Shown here: piece after piece, positions 50,416 through 61,671 of the stretch
Layout: every line of letters starts with the position of its first letter
How positions within the stretch are numbered: position 1 is the stretch's first letter
Notes under the pieces: model-generated
What the model saw: the letters and a program-made list of their open reading frames with translations, nothing else
What the model was told of the DNA's origin: nothing
The model's database searches: none
Made by a program: the position numbers and the translations under genes
Assembly (NCBI RefSeq): GCF_900104025.1
Contig: NZ_FNIQ01000002.1
Span: 558,001-622,000 of the forward strand
Reading direction: 5' to 3'
Length of the DNA: 64,000 bases
From: Geodermatophilus sp. DSM 45219
GTDB taxonomy: Bacteria > Actinomycetota > Actinomycetes > Mycobacteriales > Geodermatophilaceae

Positions 50416-51238
50416 AGCGGCCGGTGTCGAGCAGGGTGAGGACGGCGTCCGCGGTGCCGGGCGCGAGCGGCAGGTGCGGCAGGACGGCGGGCAGCTCGTC
50501 GGGCTCGATGCCCTCCGCCAGCAGCGCGGCGAGCACCCGGTCCGCCTGGACAGGCGGGACCGGCTCGTCGAACCCGCTGAGCGCGGCCCGGGCGAGGAAG
50601 ACCGCACCCGACGCGGCCGGGTCCGCGCCGGACGGTGCGGACGGCGGCGGTGCGGCCGCCTCGCGGGTCAGCGCCTCGGCCGCCCGCACCAGGGACAGCG
50701 GCAGCCCCTCGGCCTCCACCTCCAGCAGCGGGACGTCGGCGAGCGCGGCCAGCACCAGGTGCTCGGCCTCGGTCCGCAGAGCGGCCTCCCACTCCCCCGC
50801 GCGGACGACGCCGACCAGGTCGCCGCCGTCCTCCCCGAGGTCGTCGAGCAGCTCGGCCCACTCCGCCGGCCGGGTCGCCCGCGCGCGCTCCGCGGCCAGC
50901 ACGCAGGTGGCCAGCACGAACGGTTCGAGCACCTCCCGGTCGAAGCGGTCGGCGTGGACCACACCCGCGGCGTCCACGGCGTTGAGCACGTCGCGGAAGC
51001 TGCCCGGCCGGGCGTCGCCGAGGTCGAGCCGGCCGTCCTCCTCGCCCGACACCGGCTGGCCCCGGGCGATCCGGTCGCCGATGGTGCCGCCGGTCTCGGC
51101 CAGCCGCCCGCGGCGCCGTTCGTGGTGCGGACGGTCGGACAGGCCCACGCTCCACGCGCAGGCCTCGGCGATCAGCGCGGGCAGCCGCTCCCGCAGCACC
51201 TCGCGGCCCAGCTGGCCCATCCAGTCGACGTCGAACAC
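50414..51238 (-). CDS. Conserved hypothetical protein, helical and acidic
   Basis: 274 residues, not recognised. GTG start with GGAGG 8 nt upstream. It reads as a soluble, mostly helical acidic protein: LGREVLRERLPALIAEACAW, DRFDREVLEPFVLATCVLAA, AEWAELLDDLGEDGGDLVGV, then an Ala/Pro linker (about 190-210) and VQADRVLAALLAEGIEPDEL at the C-terminus. No catalytic motif, signal peptide or membrane helix. The gene ends inside a perfect palindrome. Confidence 0.65.
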   Translation of the reverse strand: MFDVDWMGQLGREVLRERLPALIAEACAWSVGLSDRPHHERRRGRLAETGGTIGDRIARGQPVSGEEDGRLDLGDARPGSFRDVLNAVDAAGVVHADRFDREVLEPFVLATCVLAAERARATRPAEWAELLDDLGEDGGDLVGVVRAGEWEAALRTEAEHLVLAALADVPLLEVEAEGLPLSLVRAAEALTREAAAPPPSAPSGADPAASGAVFLARAALSGFDEPVPPVQADRVLAALLAEGIEPDELPAVLPHLPLAPGTADAVLTLLDTGR

Positions 51239-51268
51239 GCCCCCAGCCTCCGTGACCCACTGGAACGG

Positions 51269-51326
51269 CTCCTCCGCAGGGGCCCGTCGCGAGCCTGCCA
51301 GGGCTGGGGAGCGGAGGGGTCCTCCC
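51269..51326 (-). repeat. Dispersed palindromic repeat family A, copy 2
   Basis: Read on the minus strand this is an aggacccc segment with core GCAGGCTCGCGACGGGCCC, lying between two genes of the same orientation and ending at the stop codon of the zinc-finger gene. It matches copies at 39458, 54315 and 63150. Confidence 0.65.
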
Positions 51327-51707
51327 TCAGCCGAACAGCTCGCCCAGGAACGACTGCTTGCGCTTGCCCGGGTGCCCGTAGCCGGAGGAGTGCCCCTGCT
51401 TCTTCGACACCTGGTTGAGCACCTCGCCGACCACGGCACCCAGCCCGCCGGCACCCGTCCCGGCGGCGCCGTACCCGGCCGACCCGTGACCCGACCCGCC
51501 GTGCACCGCCTGCCCCGAGGAGGACGGGCCGGACGCCGCCGCGGACGACCGGCCGCCGTCGTGCCAGGCGGTCTCGGCGTCGATCAGCCGCTCCAGCTCA
51601 CCGCGGTCGAGGAAGATGCCGCGGCACTCGGCGCACTGGTCGACGTGCACCCCGTTGCGCTCGTAGGTGCGCATCGCGCCGTGGCACTTGGGACAGGTCA
51701 GCTCCAT
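51327..51707 (-). CDS. TFIIB-type zinc-finger protein with Gly/Ser/His-rich linker
   Basis: 126 residues. The N-terminal zinc finger has two CxxC pairs: Cys5/Cys8 (CPKCHG) and Cys25/Cys28 (CAECRGIFLDRGELE), the zf-TFIIB pattern. A low-complexity stretch (about 52-95) rich in Gly, Ser, His and Ala follows, then a short basic C-terminus (KRKQSFLGELFG). Proteins of this type are common in actinobacteria and their role is unknown. A nucleic-acid or protein adaptor role is possible. Confidence 0.8.
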   Translation of the reverse strand: MELTCPKCHGAMRTYERNGVHVDQCAECRGIFLDRGELERLIDAETAWHDGGRSSAAASGPSSSGQAVHGGSGHGSAGYGAAGTGAGGLGAVVGEVLNQVSKKQGHSSGYGHPGKRKQSFLGELFG

Positions 51708-51972
51708 GGCCGGGCAACGGCCGGCGCACCACGCGCGTTCCCCCGCGTCCTCCGGCCCGACCCGGCGTCCGCACCGGCGACGGTGTGCGCGGATGCGCAG
51801 GGAGCGACCCGAGAACTGCGCATCCGCGCCCACCGACGGGGTGCCCCGGCGCCAGCGACCGACACGCCGCAGACGCCTGCGCCCCGGGGGCTACCCGTCG
51901 GTAGCAAGTGTGGGATCGTCGGTCTCCCACCCTGCGAGACGGCGACTCCACCGCCGTCAGGAGAGAGGCCCG

Positions 51973-53148
<1,176 letters not shown>

Positions 53149-53155
53149 GGCAACC

Positions 53156-54310
53156 GTGGACTTCACCTTCGACAGTGAGCAGAACGACCTCCGCGAGGCC
53201 GTGCGCGGTCTGCTGGAGCGCGCCTACGGCGACGGCGAGCAGCGCCGCCGGGTGACCGGCACCGACCCGGGCTTCGACGAGAAGACCTGGTCGCGGCTGG
53301 CCGAGATGGGCCTGCTGGGCCTGCCCTTCGCCGAGGAGCACGGCGGCATGGGCGCCGGCCCGATCGAGGTGGCGATCGTCGCCGAGGAGATCGGCCGCGT
53401 GCTGGCACCCGAGCCGTTCGTCGAGGCCGTCGTCCTCGCCGGTGGGCTGGTCGCCGCCGCCGGCACCGACGCCCAGCGGTCCGAGGTCCTGGGCGGCATC
53501 GCCGAGGGGACGACGCTGGCCGCCGTCGCGCACGCCGAGCCCGGCACCCGCTGGAGCCCGTCGGCGTCGGCCGTCACCGCCACGCAGGACGGCGGCTCGT
53601 GGACGGTGACCGGCGTCAAGGAGCCGGTGCTCAACGGCGCGCGGGCCGACGTCCTCGTCGTGTCCGCGGTCGTCGACGGCGGCGGGACGGCGCTGTTCCT
53701 CGTCCGCGGCGACGCCTCCGGCCTGACCCGCACCGGCTACCGCACCCACGACGGCGGCCGCGCGGCCAACGTCCGGTTCGACGGCACGCCGGCCGAGCTG
53801 CTCGGTGCGGGCAGCGCCGACCGCACCGCGGAGATCGAGCGGGTGCTCGCCGAGGCGCGCATCGCGTACGCCCACGAGGCCATCGGGTCGATGGACACGG
53901 CACTGCGCACCACCGCCGAGTACCTCAGGACCCGCAAGCAGTTCGGCGTGACGCTCAACCGGTTCCAGGCGCTCACCTTCCGCGCCGCGGACATGTACGT
54001 CTCCCTCGAGCTGGCCCGCAGCACCGCGCTGTGGGCGTCGATGGTGTCCGACGCCGGCGGGGACGTCATCGCCGCAGCCGACCGCGCCCGGCTGCAGACC
54101 AGCCGCGCCGGCCGGCACATCGGCAAGGAGGCCATCCAGCTGCACGGCGGGATCGGGGTGACCGCGGAGTACACCGTCGGCCACCACACCAGCCGGCTGA
54201 CCGCGATCGACCACGTCCTCGGTGACGGGGACTGGGCGCTGTCCCGCCTCGCGGCGGACGTGCGCGGGCACGAGACCGTCGACCCGCTCGGCGCGCCCTA
54301 CACGCCCTAG
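53156..54310 (+). CDS. Acyl-CoA dehydrogenase (second of a pair)
   Basis: 384 residues. The N-terminal half has LAEMGLLGLPFAEEHGGMG and the second half has RKQFGVTLNRFQALTFRAAD and AIQLHGGIGVTAEYTVGHHT. The SEPDAGSD-like FAD loop of the partner is degraded here (AHAEPGTRWSPSASAV), as in the non-FAD-binding beta subunits of heterotetrameric dehydrogenases. GTG start just after the partner's stop, so co-translated. Likely the second subunit of one enzyme. Confidence 0.88.
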   Translation: MDFTFDSEQNDLREAVRGLLERAYGDGEQRRRVTGTDPGFDEKTWSRLAEMGLLGLPFAEEHGGMGAGPIEVAIVAEEIGRVLAPEPFVEAVVLAGGLVAAAGTDAQRSEVLGGIAEGTTLAAVAHAEPGTRWSPSASAVTATQDGGSWTVTGVKEPVLNGARADVLVVSAVVDGGGTALFLVRGDASGLTRTGYRTHDGGRAANVRFDGTPAELLGAGSADRTAEIERVLAEARIAYAHEAIGSMDTALRTTAEYLRTRKQFGVTLNRFQALTFRAADMYVSLELARSTALWASMVSDAGGDVIAAADRARLQTSRAGRHIGKEAIQLHGGIGVTAEYTVGHHTSRLTAIDHVLGDGDWALSRLAADVRGHETVDPLGAPYTP

Positions 54311-54314
54311 ACGC

Positions 54315-54394
54315 GGACCTCCCTCGCTGGCTCGCGGCGGCCCCCCGGCAGGGGCCCGCCGCGAGCCTGCGAGCGGTGGGGGCCGGGGGTCCTC
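54315..54394. repeat. Dispersed palindromic repeat family A, copy 3 (bidirectional terminator candidate)
   Basis: Between convergent genes. Two 18-bp arms, 54323-54340 and 54356-54373, can pair except for one T-T mismatch around a 15-nt loop. The right half, read on the minus strand, carries the family-A core GCAGGCTCGCGGCGGGCCCC. Confidence 0.7.
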
Positions 54395-55246
54395 CTACTC
54401 GCCCAGCATCGCCAGGCGCAGCTCGTCGGCCTCGGCGCGCACCTTGTCCAGCACCGGGGGCACGGCGTCCTCGCGCAGCTGGCCGCTGGTGAGCTCCTCC
54501 ACCGGCACCGGCACGTGGTCCTCGACGGTCAGCCGCGCGGCGAGCTCCAGCGCCACCCGCAGCAGCGCGCCGTCCACGCCGGCCAGGTCGTCGACGGCGC
54601 TCAGCGGGGTGACCATGCTCGGCGGGAAGCCCCACTGCTCCAGCGCCACCGCGGTCAGCCGGAAGGCGTGGATGCCGTAGCGGCGGACCTCGGCGGCGCG
54701 CAGCCCGACGGCGGTGGGCTCGGCGGCGGCCAGCTCGGCGTAGCCGTCGGAGTCGTTGTGGTGCAGCAGCGCCACGCCCAGCGGGGCCAGCAGGCCCAGG
54801 CACAGCGCGTCCTGCGGCCGCTCGCCGAAGCGCGGGGCCAGCGTGGAGGCGCCGAGCGCGACGCAGGTGCTCATCCGCCAGAAGTCGGCGGGCAGCCGCG
54901 ACTCGTCGTCCAGGTCGGTGAGCGCGACGGTGGCCATGGTGCGCACCGTGGTGAAGCCGACGACGGTCACCGCGAACTGCAGCGAGGTGACCCGCCCGCG
55001 CATGCCGAAGTACGCGGAGTTGGCCAGCTTCATCACCCGGCCGGCCAGCGCGACGTCGGAGGCCAGCGTCTGCGCCAGCGTGCGCGCGTCGGTGTCGTCG
55101 GAGTTGGCGATCGAGACGATCTGCGCGGCGACCGGCTTCTGCGCGGCCATCGTGTCGATGCTGGCGAGCACGGCCTCGAGGTCGAAGGCCGGCGCGGCGG
55201 CCAGGGTCGTGGGCACGGGCGCTCCCGGGAGGAGGGTGACGGTCAT
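54395..55246 (-). CDS. HDOD-domain signalling protein
   Basis: 283 residues. The HDOD domain spans about 20-215: LEAVLASIDTMAAQKPVAAQ, LAQTLASDVALAGRVMKLANSAYFG, VTSLQFAVTVVGFTTVRTMA. HDOD is an HD-related, usually non-catalytic signalling domain linked to cyclic-di-GMP and stress responses. The ATG overlaps the stop of the upstream GGDEF-EAL gene (ATGA), so the two form an operon and probably one signalling module. The HD dyad is not visible, consistent with a binding role. Confidence 0.88.
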   Translation of the reverse strand: MTVTLLPGAPVPTTLAAAPAFDLEAVLASIDTMAAQKPVAAQIVSIANSDDTDARTLAQTLASDVALAGRVMKLANSAYFGMRGRVTSLQFAVTVVGFTTVRTMATVALTDLDDESRLPADFWRMSTCVALGASTLAPRFGERPQDALCLGLLAPLGVALLHHNDSDGYAELAAAEPTAVGLRAAEVRRYGIHAFRLTAVALEQWGFPPSMVTPLSAVDDLAGVDGALLRVALELAARLTVEDHVPVPVEELTSGQLREDAVPPVLDKVRAEADELRLAMLGE

Positions 55247-57339
55247 CGGGCGTGCGCGGCGTACCACGCGGTGGTGCGGTGGCCGGTCATCGGCTGGGCG
55301 AGGTCGAAGCCCTGGAGGAAGCCGGCGCCGAGCGCGGTGAGCTGGGCGGCCTGCTCCTCGGTCTCCACGCCCTCGGCGACGGTCTTCAGGTCGAGGCTGC
55401 GCGCCAGCGCGATGACCGCGGACGCGATCTCGGCGTGCCCCTCGGCCAGCTCGGCGACGAACGAGCGGTCCACCTTGAGGCAGTCGACCGGCAGGTGGCG
55501 CAGGTAGGCCAGCGACGAGTAGCCGGTGCCGAAGTCGTCGATGGCCAGCGAGACACCGAGGTCGCGCAGCTGCATGAGCACCTCGCGCGCCGAGGCCGGG
55601 TCCTTCATCAGCGCCGACTCGGTGATCTCGATCGACAGCCGGGTCGGGTGCAGCCCGTGCCGCTCGAGCGCGGCGACGACGGAGCCGTGCAGGTTGGGGT
55701 CCAGCTGGAGCGCCGAGACGTTGACGTTGGCCTGCCCCGGAGCGGACGTCCCCAGCAGCCGGTCCCACTCGGCCAGCTGCCGGCAGGTCTCGTCGAGCAC
55801 CAGCAGGCCCAGCGGGCCGATCAGCCCGCTCTCCTCGGCCAGCGCGACGAACACCCCCGGGCTGATCGCGCCGCGCGTCGGGTGGTGCCAGCGGGCCAGG
55901 GACTCCACGGCCACCGGAGTGCCGTCCGCGGTGCTGAAGATCGGCTGGTAGAGCAGCGTGATCTCCCGCCGCTCGATCGCCTGGCGCAGCTCGGCGACCA
56001 GCCGCAGCTTGTCCCGCGCCTCGGCCCGCGCGCGCTGGTCCAGGACGGTGATCCGGCCCTTGCCGCCGGCCTTCGCCTGGTACATCGCGATGTCGCAGTC
56101 GCGCACGAGCTCCTCGGCGGCGCCGTGCTCGGCGGTCTGCACGGTGACCCCGACGCTCGCGTACGGGCGGACGTCGACCCCGCCCAGGCGCACCGGCTCG
56201 GCGAGGGCCGCGCCGATCCGCTCGGCCAGCGTGACCGCGTCGTCCTGGTCCACGCCCTCGCAGACCACCACGAACTCGTCCCCGCCGAACCGGGCCACCA
56301 GGTCGCCGGGGCGCACCGTGGCGCGCAGCCGGGCGGCGACCTCGACCAGCAGCTCGTCGCCGGCGGCGTGGCCGAGCGAGTCGTTGACCACCTTGAAGTT
56401 GTCCAGGTCGAGGAAGAGCACGGCCAGCCCGCTGGTGCCCGGGCGGAACCGCTCGGCCACGTGCTCGGCGAGCAGGGTGCGGTTGGGCAGGCCGGTCAGC
56501 GGGTCGTGGTTGGCCTGGTGCTCCAGCCGCGCCTCGAAGGCCAGCCGGTCGGTGATGTCCTCGATCGTGCCCACGAAGCCCGCGCCGACGCCGGGGGTGA
56601 ACAGGTGGGAGAACCGGATGACCGTCGTCCGCTCGGTGCCGTCGGTGCGGACCAGGCGGGCCTTGGTCTCCCCGTCACCCCCGCCGAGGACGGCGACGAC
56701 CTGCTCGATGACGCCGTCCAGGTCGTCGGGGTGCACCGTGGACATCCAGCCGGTGCCCAGCAGCTGCTCGGACTGCAGCCCGACCAGGCTGCAGAAGGCG
56801 TCGTTGACGTGCGCCAGCCGCATGCCCTGCTCGGAGAGCAGGGTCGGGACCGGCGAGCGCTCGGTCAGGGTGGCGAAGCGCTGCTCGTGGGCGTCGGCGG
56901 TGGCCCGCAGGGCGCGCTCGGACTCGCTGTCGACCGGCACCAGCCGCAGCGTCCACATCCGCCCGCTCGGCGTCGGGACGCACAGCACGACCGTCTCCAC
57001 GAGCGCGCCGCTGGCCGTGCGCACCGGCAGGTTCATCCGCGCGCTGCGCTCGCGGCGCAGCAGCAGCTTGACCTCTCCGCCGCGCAGCGTCGGGACCAGC
57101 GAGGCGACCGGGAGCGACCGCAGGTCGGCCAGGCCGTAGCCCAGCAGCTGGGTGGCGCCCTCGTTCCCCCAGGTGATGCGGGGGGTGCCGCCCACCATCT
57201 CGGCGACCAGCAGCACGAGCGTGTCGCTCACCGCCGCCCCGTAGAAGATCGACGAGACGATCTCCGGTGGCACCAGCGGTTCAGCACTCGCCATCGTCGC
57301 CGACACGCCGCCTCCTCCCGAACCGACGGCGATCGGCAT
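55243..57339 (-). CDS. PAS-GGDEF-EAL cyclic-di-GMP turnover protein
   Basis: 698 residues: two PAS-like sensor domains (about 30-130 and 145-270), then GGDEF (about 280-435) with intact [11 protein letters not shown], then EAL (about 450-690). The EAL signature is ESL, but the metal and catalytic residues expected of an active phosphodiesterase remain: [41 protein letters not shown]. Both synthesis and breakdown of cyclic-di-GMP are therefore possible. There are no membrane helices; sensing is cytoplasmic, perhaps of redox or a small ligand. ATG with GAGAGG upstream. Operon with the HDOD gene. Confidence 0.93.
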   Translation of the reverse strand: MPIAVGSGGGGVSATMASAEPLVPPEIVSSIFYGAAVSDTLVLLVAEMVGGTPRITWGNEGATQLLGYGLADLRSLPVASLVPTLRGGEVKLLLRRERSARMNLPVRTASGALVETVVLCVPTPSGRMWTLRLVPVDSESERALRATADAHEQRFATLTERSPVPTLLSEQGMRLAHVNDAFCSLVGLQSEQLLGTGWMSTVHPDDLDGVIEQVVAVLGGGDGETKARLVRTDGTERTTVIRFSHLFTPGVGAGFVGTIEDITDRLAFEARLEHQANHDPLTGLPNRTLLAEHVAERFRPGTSGLAVLFLDLDNFKVVNDSLGHAAGDELLVEVAARLRATVRPGDLVARFGGDEFVVVCEGVDQDDAVTLAERIGAALAEPVRLGGVDVRPYASVGVTVQTAEHGAAEELVRDCDIAMYQAKAGGKGRITVLDQRARAEARDKLRLVAELRQAIERREITLLYQPIFSTADGTPVAVESLARWHHPTRGAISPGVFVALAEESGLIGPLGLLVLDETCRQLAEWDRLLGTSAPGQANVNVSALQLDPNLHGSVVAALERHGLHPTRLSIEITESALMKDPASAREVLMQLRDLGVSLAIDDFGTGYSSLAYLRHLPVDCLKVDRSFVAELAEGHAEIASAVIALARSLDLKTVAEGVETEEQAAQLTALGAGFLQGFDLAQPMTGHRTTAWYAAHAR

Positions 57340-57667
57340 CCGTGCCTCTCGTCCGCCCCACAGAGGAGTACGGCAACCCGTCGCCGCCGTTCCAGCCCGG
57401 GACCCCCGTCCTCACCCTCCCGGGTGGTGGCCCGGGACCGCGGGTGCGGACGGGGGTGCGGAGCGGCTGCGTACTGTGGCCCCCCTCACCCCGCCCCGGG
57501 GACGTGGGGGTGGCGCAGGACGGCATGATCAGGCCCGGCTGCGCCACCGTGCACGCCGGCCCCGGACCGCCCGCCCACCGGCGTGCACCACCGCTGTACC
57601 GGACCGCACCGTTCCGGCCCCGTCGCCGAGGATGGGCGGCTACCCGACCGTGCAGGAGGAACCGGAC
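57340..57667. other. Divergent spacer without a supported gene
   Basis: 328 bp between the GGDEF-EAL gene and pntA. Frames here are Pro/Arg-rich and show no ribosome binding site or protein-like composition. It should contain both promoters. The AGGAGG before pntA (57653-57658) is the only clear signal. Confidence 0.5.
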
Positions 57668-59233
57668 GTGCTCATCGGAGTCCCTCGGGAGACCCGCCCC
57701 GGCGAGACGCGCGTGGCCGCGACGCCGACCACCGTGCGCCAGCTCACCGCTCTCGGGTACGACGTCGTCGTCGAGACCGGGGCCGGCGCGGCCGCCAGCT
57801 TCCCCGACGACGGCTACCGCGGGGCCGGTGCCCGGGTGGGGACGGCGGAGGAGGCGTGGGGCGCCGACGTCGTCCTGCACGTGGCCAGGCCGACGGTCGA
57901 GGAGGTCGGCCGGCTGCGGGACGGCGCGGTGCTGGCCAGCACCCTGGCGCCCGCGTTCGACCCCGAGCTGCTGGCCGCGCTCGCCGCCCGGCCGGTCACC
58001 GCGCTGGCGATGGACGCCGTCCCGCGGATCAGCCGCGCCCAGTCGCTGGACGTGCTCAGCTCGATGGCCAACATCGCCGGCTACCGGGCGGTGATCGAGG
58101 CCGCGCACGCCTTCGGCCGGTCGTTCACCGGCCAGGTGACCGCCGCGGGCAAGGTGCCCCCGGCGACGGTGCTCGTCGTCGGGGCGGGCGTGGCCGGGCT
58201 GGCCGCGATCGGTGCGGCCAGCAGCCTGGGCGCGGTGGTGCGGGCCACCGACGTCCGCCCCGAGGTCGCCGAGCAGATCGCGTCGATGGGCGGCGAGTAC
58301 GTCGGGGTGCCCGCCGACGAGGAGCAGGCCGGCGGCGGCACCGGCTACGCGTCGGTCACCTCGGCGGACTTCGACCGGCGGGCGGCGGTCATGTACGCCG
58401 AGCAGGCCCGCGAGGTCGACATCGTCATCACCACCGCGCTGATCCCCGGGCGGCCCGCGCCGCGGCTGATCACCGAGGAGATGGTGGCGTCGATGTCGCC
58501 GGGCAGCGTGGTGGTCGACATGGCCGCCGCGCAGGGCGGCAACGTGGCCGGCTCGGTGCCCGACGAGGTCGTCGTCACCCCCAACGGCGTGACGATCATC
58601 GGCTACACCGACCTGCCCGGCCGGCTCCCCGGCCAGGCCTCCCAGCTGTTCGGCACCAACCTGGTGAACCTGGTCAAGCTGCTCACCCCCAGCAAGGACG
58701 GGCGGGTGGTGCTCGACCTCGACGACGTCGTGCAGCGGTCGATGACGGTGGTGCGGGGCGGTGAGCTGCTCTGGCCCCCGCCCCCGGTGCAGGTGTCCGC
58801 GGCTCCGGCCGCCGCACCGGTGCCGCGCCCGGCCCCACCCGCACCCACGCCGAGGGCGCCGCGCTCCCCCGCGCGCACCGCCGCCGTCGTCGGGGTCGCG
58901 GCAGCGCTGCTGTTCGTCCTCACGGCGTTCTCGCCGAGCCAGCTGGTCGGCAACCTGACGGTCTTCGCGCTGGCGGTGGTCGTCGGCTTCTACGTCATCG
59001 GCAACGTGCACCACGCGCTGCACACCCCGCTGATGAGCGTCACCAACGCGATCTCCGGGATCATCGTGGTCGGCGCCCTGCTGCAGATCGGCCACACCGG
59101 CGCCCTGGTCACCGTGCTCGCCACCGTGGCCGTGCTGGTGGCCAGCATCAACGTCTTCGGCGGCTTCGCCGTGACCCGCCGCATGCTCGGCATGTTCACC
59201 CGCGGGCCGGCCCGCGCCACCACGGAGCGCTGA
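57668..59233 (+). CDS. pntA: NAD(P) transhydrogenase alpha subunit
   Basis: 521 residues. The NAD-binding domain I (1-370) has [62 protein letters not shown] and [19 protein letters not shown] Pro/Ala-rich linker (about 385-412) leads to three or four membrane helices (415-510) ending [13 protein letters not shown]. It couples proton entry to hydride transfer from NADH to NADP+ with PntB. The GTG start has AGGAGG 9 nt upstream. Here domain I and the alpha membrane part are one chain, as in E. coli, not split into PntAA/PntAB. Confidence 0.93.
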   Translation: MLIGVPRETRPGETRVAATPTTVRQLTALGYDVVVETGAGAAASFPDDGYRGAGARVGTAEEAWGADVVLHVARPTVEEVGRLRDGAVLASTLAPAFDPELLAALAARPVTALAMDAVPRISRAQSLDVLSSMANIAGYRAVIEAAHAFGRSFTGQVTAAGKVPPATVLVVGAGVAGLAAIGAASSLGAVVRATDVRPEVAEQIASMGGEYVGVPADEEQAGGGTGYASVTSADFDRRAAVMYAEQAREVDIVITTALIPGRPAPRLITEEMVASMSPGSVVVDMAAAQGGNVAGSVPDEVVVTPNGVTIIGYTDLPGRLPGQASQLFGTNLVNLVKLLTPSKDGRVVLDLDDVVQRSMTVVRGGELLWPPPPVQVSAAPAAAPVPRPAPPAPTPRAPRSPARTAAVVGVAAALLFVLTAFSPSQLVGNLTVFALAVVVGFYVIGNVHHALHTPLMSVTNAISGIIVVGALLQIGHTGALVTVLATVAVLVASINVFGGFAVTRRMLGMFTRGPARATTER

Positions 59234-59234
59234 C

Positions 59235-60641
59235 ATGACCATCACCTCGGCCGCCGCGGCCGCCTACGTCGTCGCCGCCCTGCTCTTCGTGCTCAGCCTC
59301 GCCGGCCTGTCCCGGCACGAGACCGCGAAGTCGGGCAACGCGTTCGGCATCGCCGGCATGGCGATCGCCCTGGCCGCCACCGTGGCGCTGGCCGCGCAGA
59401 GCGTCGAGGCCGCCGCCGTCGGGCTGGTCGTCGTGGCCATGGCCGGCGGCGCGGCCATCGGCCTGTGGCGGGCCCGCCGGGTCGAGATGACCGGCATGCC
59501 CGAGCTCATCGCGCTGCTGCACAGCTTCGTCGGCCTGGCCGCCGTCCTGGTCGGCTGGAACGGCTACCTGTCGGTCGAGGCCGAAGCCGGCACGCAGACC
59601 GAGGTGCCGGCCGACCTGCTCGGCATCCACTCCGCCGAGGTGGTGATCGGCGTCTTCATCGGCGCGGTCACGCTCACCGGCTCGATCGTCGCGTTCCTCA
59701 AGCTGTCGGCGCGGATCAAGAGCAACCCGCTCATGCTGCCCGGCCGCAACTGGCTGAACCTCGGCGCGCTGGTCGCCTTCGCCGTGCTCACCGTCGCCTT
59801 CGTCGTCTCCCCCGGCCTGGGCCTGCTGCTCGCGGTCACCGTGCTCGCGCTGGCGCTGGGCTGGCACCTGGTGGCCTCGATCGGCGGCGGGGACATGCCG
59901 GTCGTCGTCTCGATGCTCAACAGCTACTCGGGCTGGGCGGCCGCGGCGTCGGGCTTCCTGCTCGACAACGACCTGCTGATCATCACCGGCGCGCTGGTCG
60001 GCTCCTCGGGTGCCTACCTCAGCTACATCATGTGCCGGGCGATGAACCGCTCGTTCCTGTCGGTGATCGCCGGTGGGTTCGGCAACGAGGGCAGCACCGC
60101 CTCGGGCACCGAGGACGGCGAGCACACCGAGACCACCGCCGAGGAGGTCGCCGAGCTGCTGCGCGACGCCGGGTCGGTGGTGATCACCCCCGGCTACGGC
60201 ATGGCCGTGGCGCACGCGCAGTACCCGGTCGCCGAGCTCACCCGCACGCTCACGGAGAAGGGCGTGGAGGTGCGGTTCGGCATCCACCCGGTCGCCGGCC
60301 GGCTGCCCGGGCACATGAACGTGCTGCTGGCCGAGGCCAAGGTGCCCTACGACGTCGTCCTGGAGATGGACGAGATCAACGACGACCTCGCCAAGACCGA
60401 CGTGGTGCTGGTCATCGGCGCCAACGACACGGTCAACCCGGCCGCGCTGGAGGACCCGGGCAGCCCGATCGCCGGCATGCCGGTGCTGCAGGTGTGGGAG
60501 GCCGAGAACGTCGTGGTCTTCAAGCGGTCGATGAGCACCGGCTACGCGGGCGTGCAGAACCCGCTGTTCTTCCGGGAGAACACCCGGATGCTCTTCGGCG
60601 ACGCCCGCGAGCGGGTCGAGGACATCCTCAAGGCGCTCTGA
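59235..60641 (+). CDS. pntB: NAD(P) transhydrogenase beta subunit
   Basis: 468 residues. Eight to nine membrane helices (1-270) including [20 protein letters not shown] and [20 protein letters not shown], then the NADP-binding domain III with [41 protein letters not shown] and [10 protein letters not shown]. With pntA, separated by one base after its stop, it forms the proton-translocating transhydrogenase that supplies NADPH. Domain III ends with the usual VEDILKAL. Confidence 0.95.
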   Translation: MTITSAAAAAYVVAALLFVLSLAGLSRHETAKSGNAFGIAGMAIALAATVALAAQSVEAAAVGLVVVAMAGGAAIGLWRARRVEMTGMPELIALLHSFVGLAAVLVGWNGYLSVEAEAGTQTEVPADLLGIHSAEVVIGVFIGAVTLTGSIVAFLKLSARIKSNPLMLPGRNWLNLGALVAFAVLTVAFVVSPGLGLLLAVTVLALALGWHLVASIGGGDMPVVVSMLNSYSGWAAAASGFLLDNDLLIITGALVGSSGAYLSYIMCRAMNRSFLSVIAGGFGNEGSTASGTEDGEHTETTAEEVAELLRDAGSVVITPGYGMAVAHAQYPVAELTRTLTEKGVEVRFGIHPVAGRLPGHMNVLLAEAKVPYDVVLEMDEINDDLAKTDVVLVIGANDTVNPAALEDPGSPIAGMPVLQVWEAENVVVFKRSMSTGYAGVQNPLFFRENTRMLFGDARERVEDILKAL

Positions 60642-60670
60642 CGGTCCCCGCGGCCCTACGGTCGGGACCC

Positions 60671-60676
60671 TATCGT
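60671..60676 (+). promoter_or_regulatory. -10 element of leaderless promoter
   Basis: TATCGT lies 6 nt before the ATG at 60683; only TCGAGAG separates them from codon 1 and no ribosome binding site is placed correctly. Confidence 0.45.
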
Positions 60677-60682
60677 CGAGAG

Positions 60683-61132
60683 ATGGACCCCTTCCGCGGG
60701 CTGGGCCTGCCCCGCATCCCCGGCCTGTCCGAGCTGGTCGACGTCCTGCGGGAGCAGACCGAGGCGCTGGCCCAGCTGCCGCGGACGATGGCCGACCTGA
60801 ACACCGCCGTCCGGGAGCTGGTCGCCGCCACGCGGGTGGCCACCGAGGCCATCGCCTCGGCGCAGCGCACCGCCGAGCGGCTCGAGGACCTGGTCGAGGA
60901 GCTGGAGGAGCCGGTGCGGGCGCTGCGGCCCGGGCTCGAGCGGGTGGGCCGGGTGCTGGACGACCCCGCCATCGACACCGTGCCCGGCACGCTGCGCACC
61001 GTCGCCGACGACCTGCTGCCGCTGGTGCACGGGCTGCGGCAGGCCACCGACCGGGTCGGCTCGGTGACCGGCTTCCTGCGCCGGCAAGCGCCCGGGAACA
61101 GGAGACGCGCGGAGGACGAGACCTCTGGCTAG
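60683..61132 (+). CDS. Coiled-coil hypothetical protein (phasin-like)
   Basis: 149 residues. After a short N-terminus (MDPFRGLGLPRIPGLSELVD) the chain is one long amphipathic helix (about 15-100) with heptad-like Leu/Val spacing (MADLNTAVRELVAATRVATE, LEDLVEELEEPVRALRPGLE). The C-terminus is basic. This look is shared by polyhydroxyalkanoate-granule-associated phasin-like proteins, but no phaC/phaZ is near. The protein at 63290-63679 is similar in style. Soluble and probably oligomeric. Confidence 0.6.
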   Translation: MDPFRGLGLPRIPGLSELVDVLREQTEALAQLPRTMADLNTAVRELVAATRVATEAIASAQRTAERLEDLVEELEEPVRALRPGLERVGRVLDDPAIDTVPGTLRTVADDLLPLVHGLRQATDRVGSVTGFLRRQAPGNRRRAEDETSG

Positions 61133-61671
61133 GAGTCCCGCTCCAGGAGGAACGCGAACGGGTCGGGCAGGCCGCGCAGGTCCATCAGGCCGAGCAGCAG
61201 GTCGGGGGTGACCCGCCGGAAGACGTCGACCACCGGCAGCCGGTCGTAGACCAGCGCCGCGGTGGGCACGCCGCGGTGCACCACCGTGCGCAGCCGGGCA
61301 GCGGGCCGGCGGGTGGTCAGCAGCGGGCGGACGGCGGTGAACGCCAGCCGGGCCGGCCGGCCGCGGACGAGGCCCGGCGCGCGGCGGAGCAGGCCGAGCG
61401 GGGCGAGCGCGGGGTCGACCGGGCGCGGCCGCCCGGCCCGGTCGGGGAACAGCAGCGGGTGCACGGTGTCGGGGTCGAGCACCTCCTTGCCCCACCAGCG
61501 GTACGCGGTGAGCAGCCCGTCCAGCCGGGAGCCGGTGGGCAGCTCGGAGCCCCGCCAGCGGCCGGTCACCTCCCGCACCGCGACGCCGGGCAGCCGGTCG
61601 GCGAACGCCAGGACGTCGGCCGGCGCCGCGCCGCCGCGGTGCCGGTCGAGCCAGCGGACGGCGTCGCTCAC
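61129..61671 (-). CDS. GXWXG/DUF4334 domain protein
   Basis: 180 residues. [20 protein letters not shown] (about 38-57) is the GXWXG motif; [18 protein letters not shown] follows, and the C-terminal part, [20 protein letters not shown] then [14 protein letters not shown] and [20 protein letters not shown], is the DUF4334 region. The family is common in actinobacteria and its function is unknown. GTG start overlapping the stop of the pentapeptide-repeat gene by 4 bp. It ends overlapping the convergent coiled-coil gene by 4 bp. Confidence 0.85.
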   Translation of the reverse strand: MSDAVRWLDRHRGGAAPADVLAFADRLPGVAVREVTGRWRGSELPTGSRLDGLLTAYRWWGKEVLDPDTVHPLLFPDRAGRPRPVDPALAPLGLLRRAPGLVRGRPARLAFTAVRPLLTTRRPAARLRTVVHRGVPTAALVYDRLPVVDVFRRVTPDLLLGLMDLRGLPDPFAFLLERDS

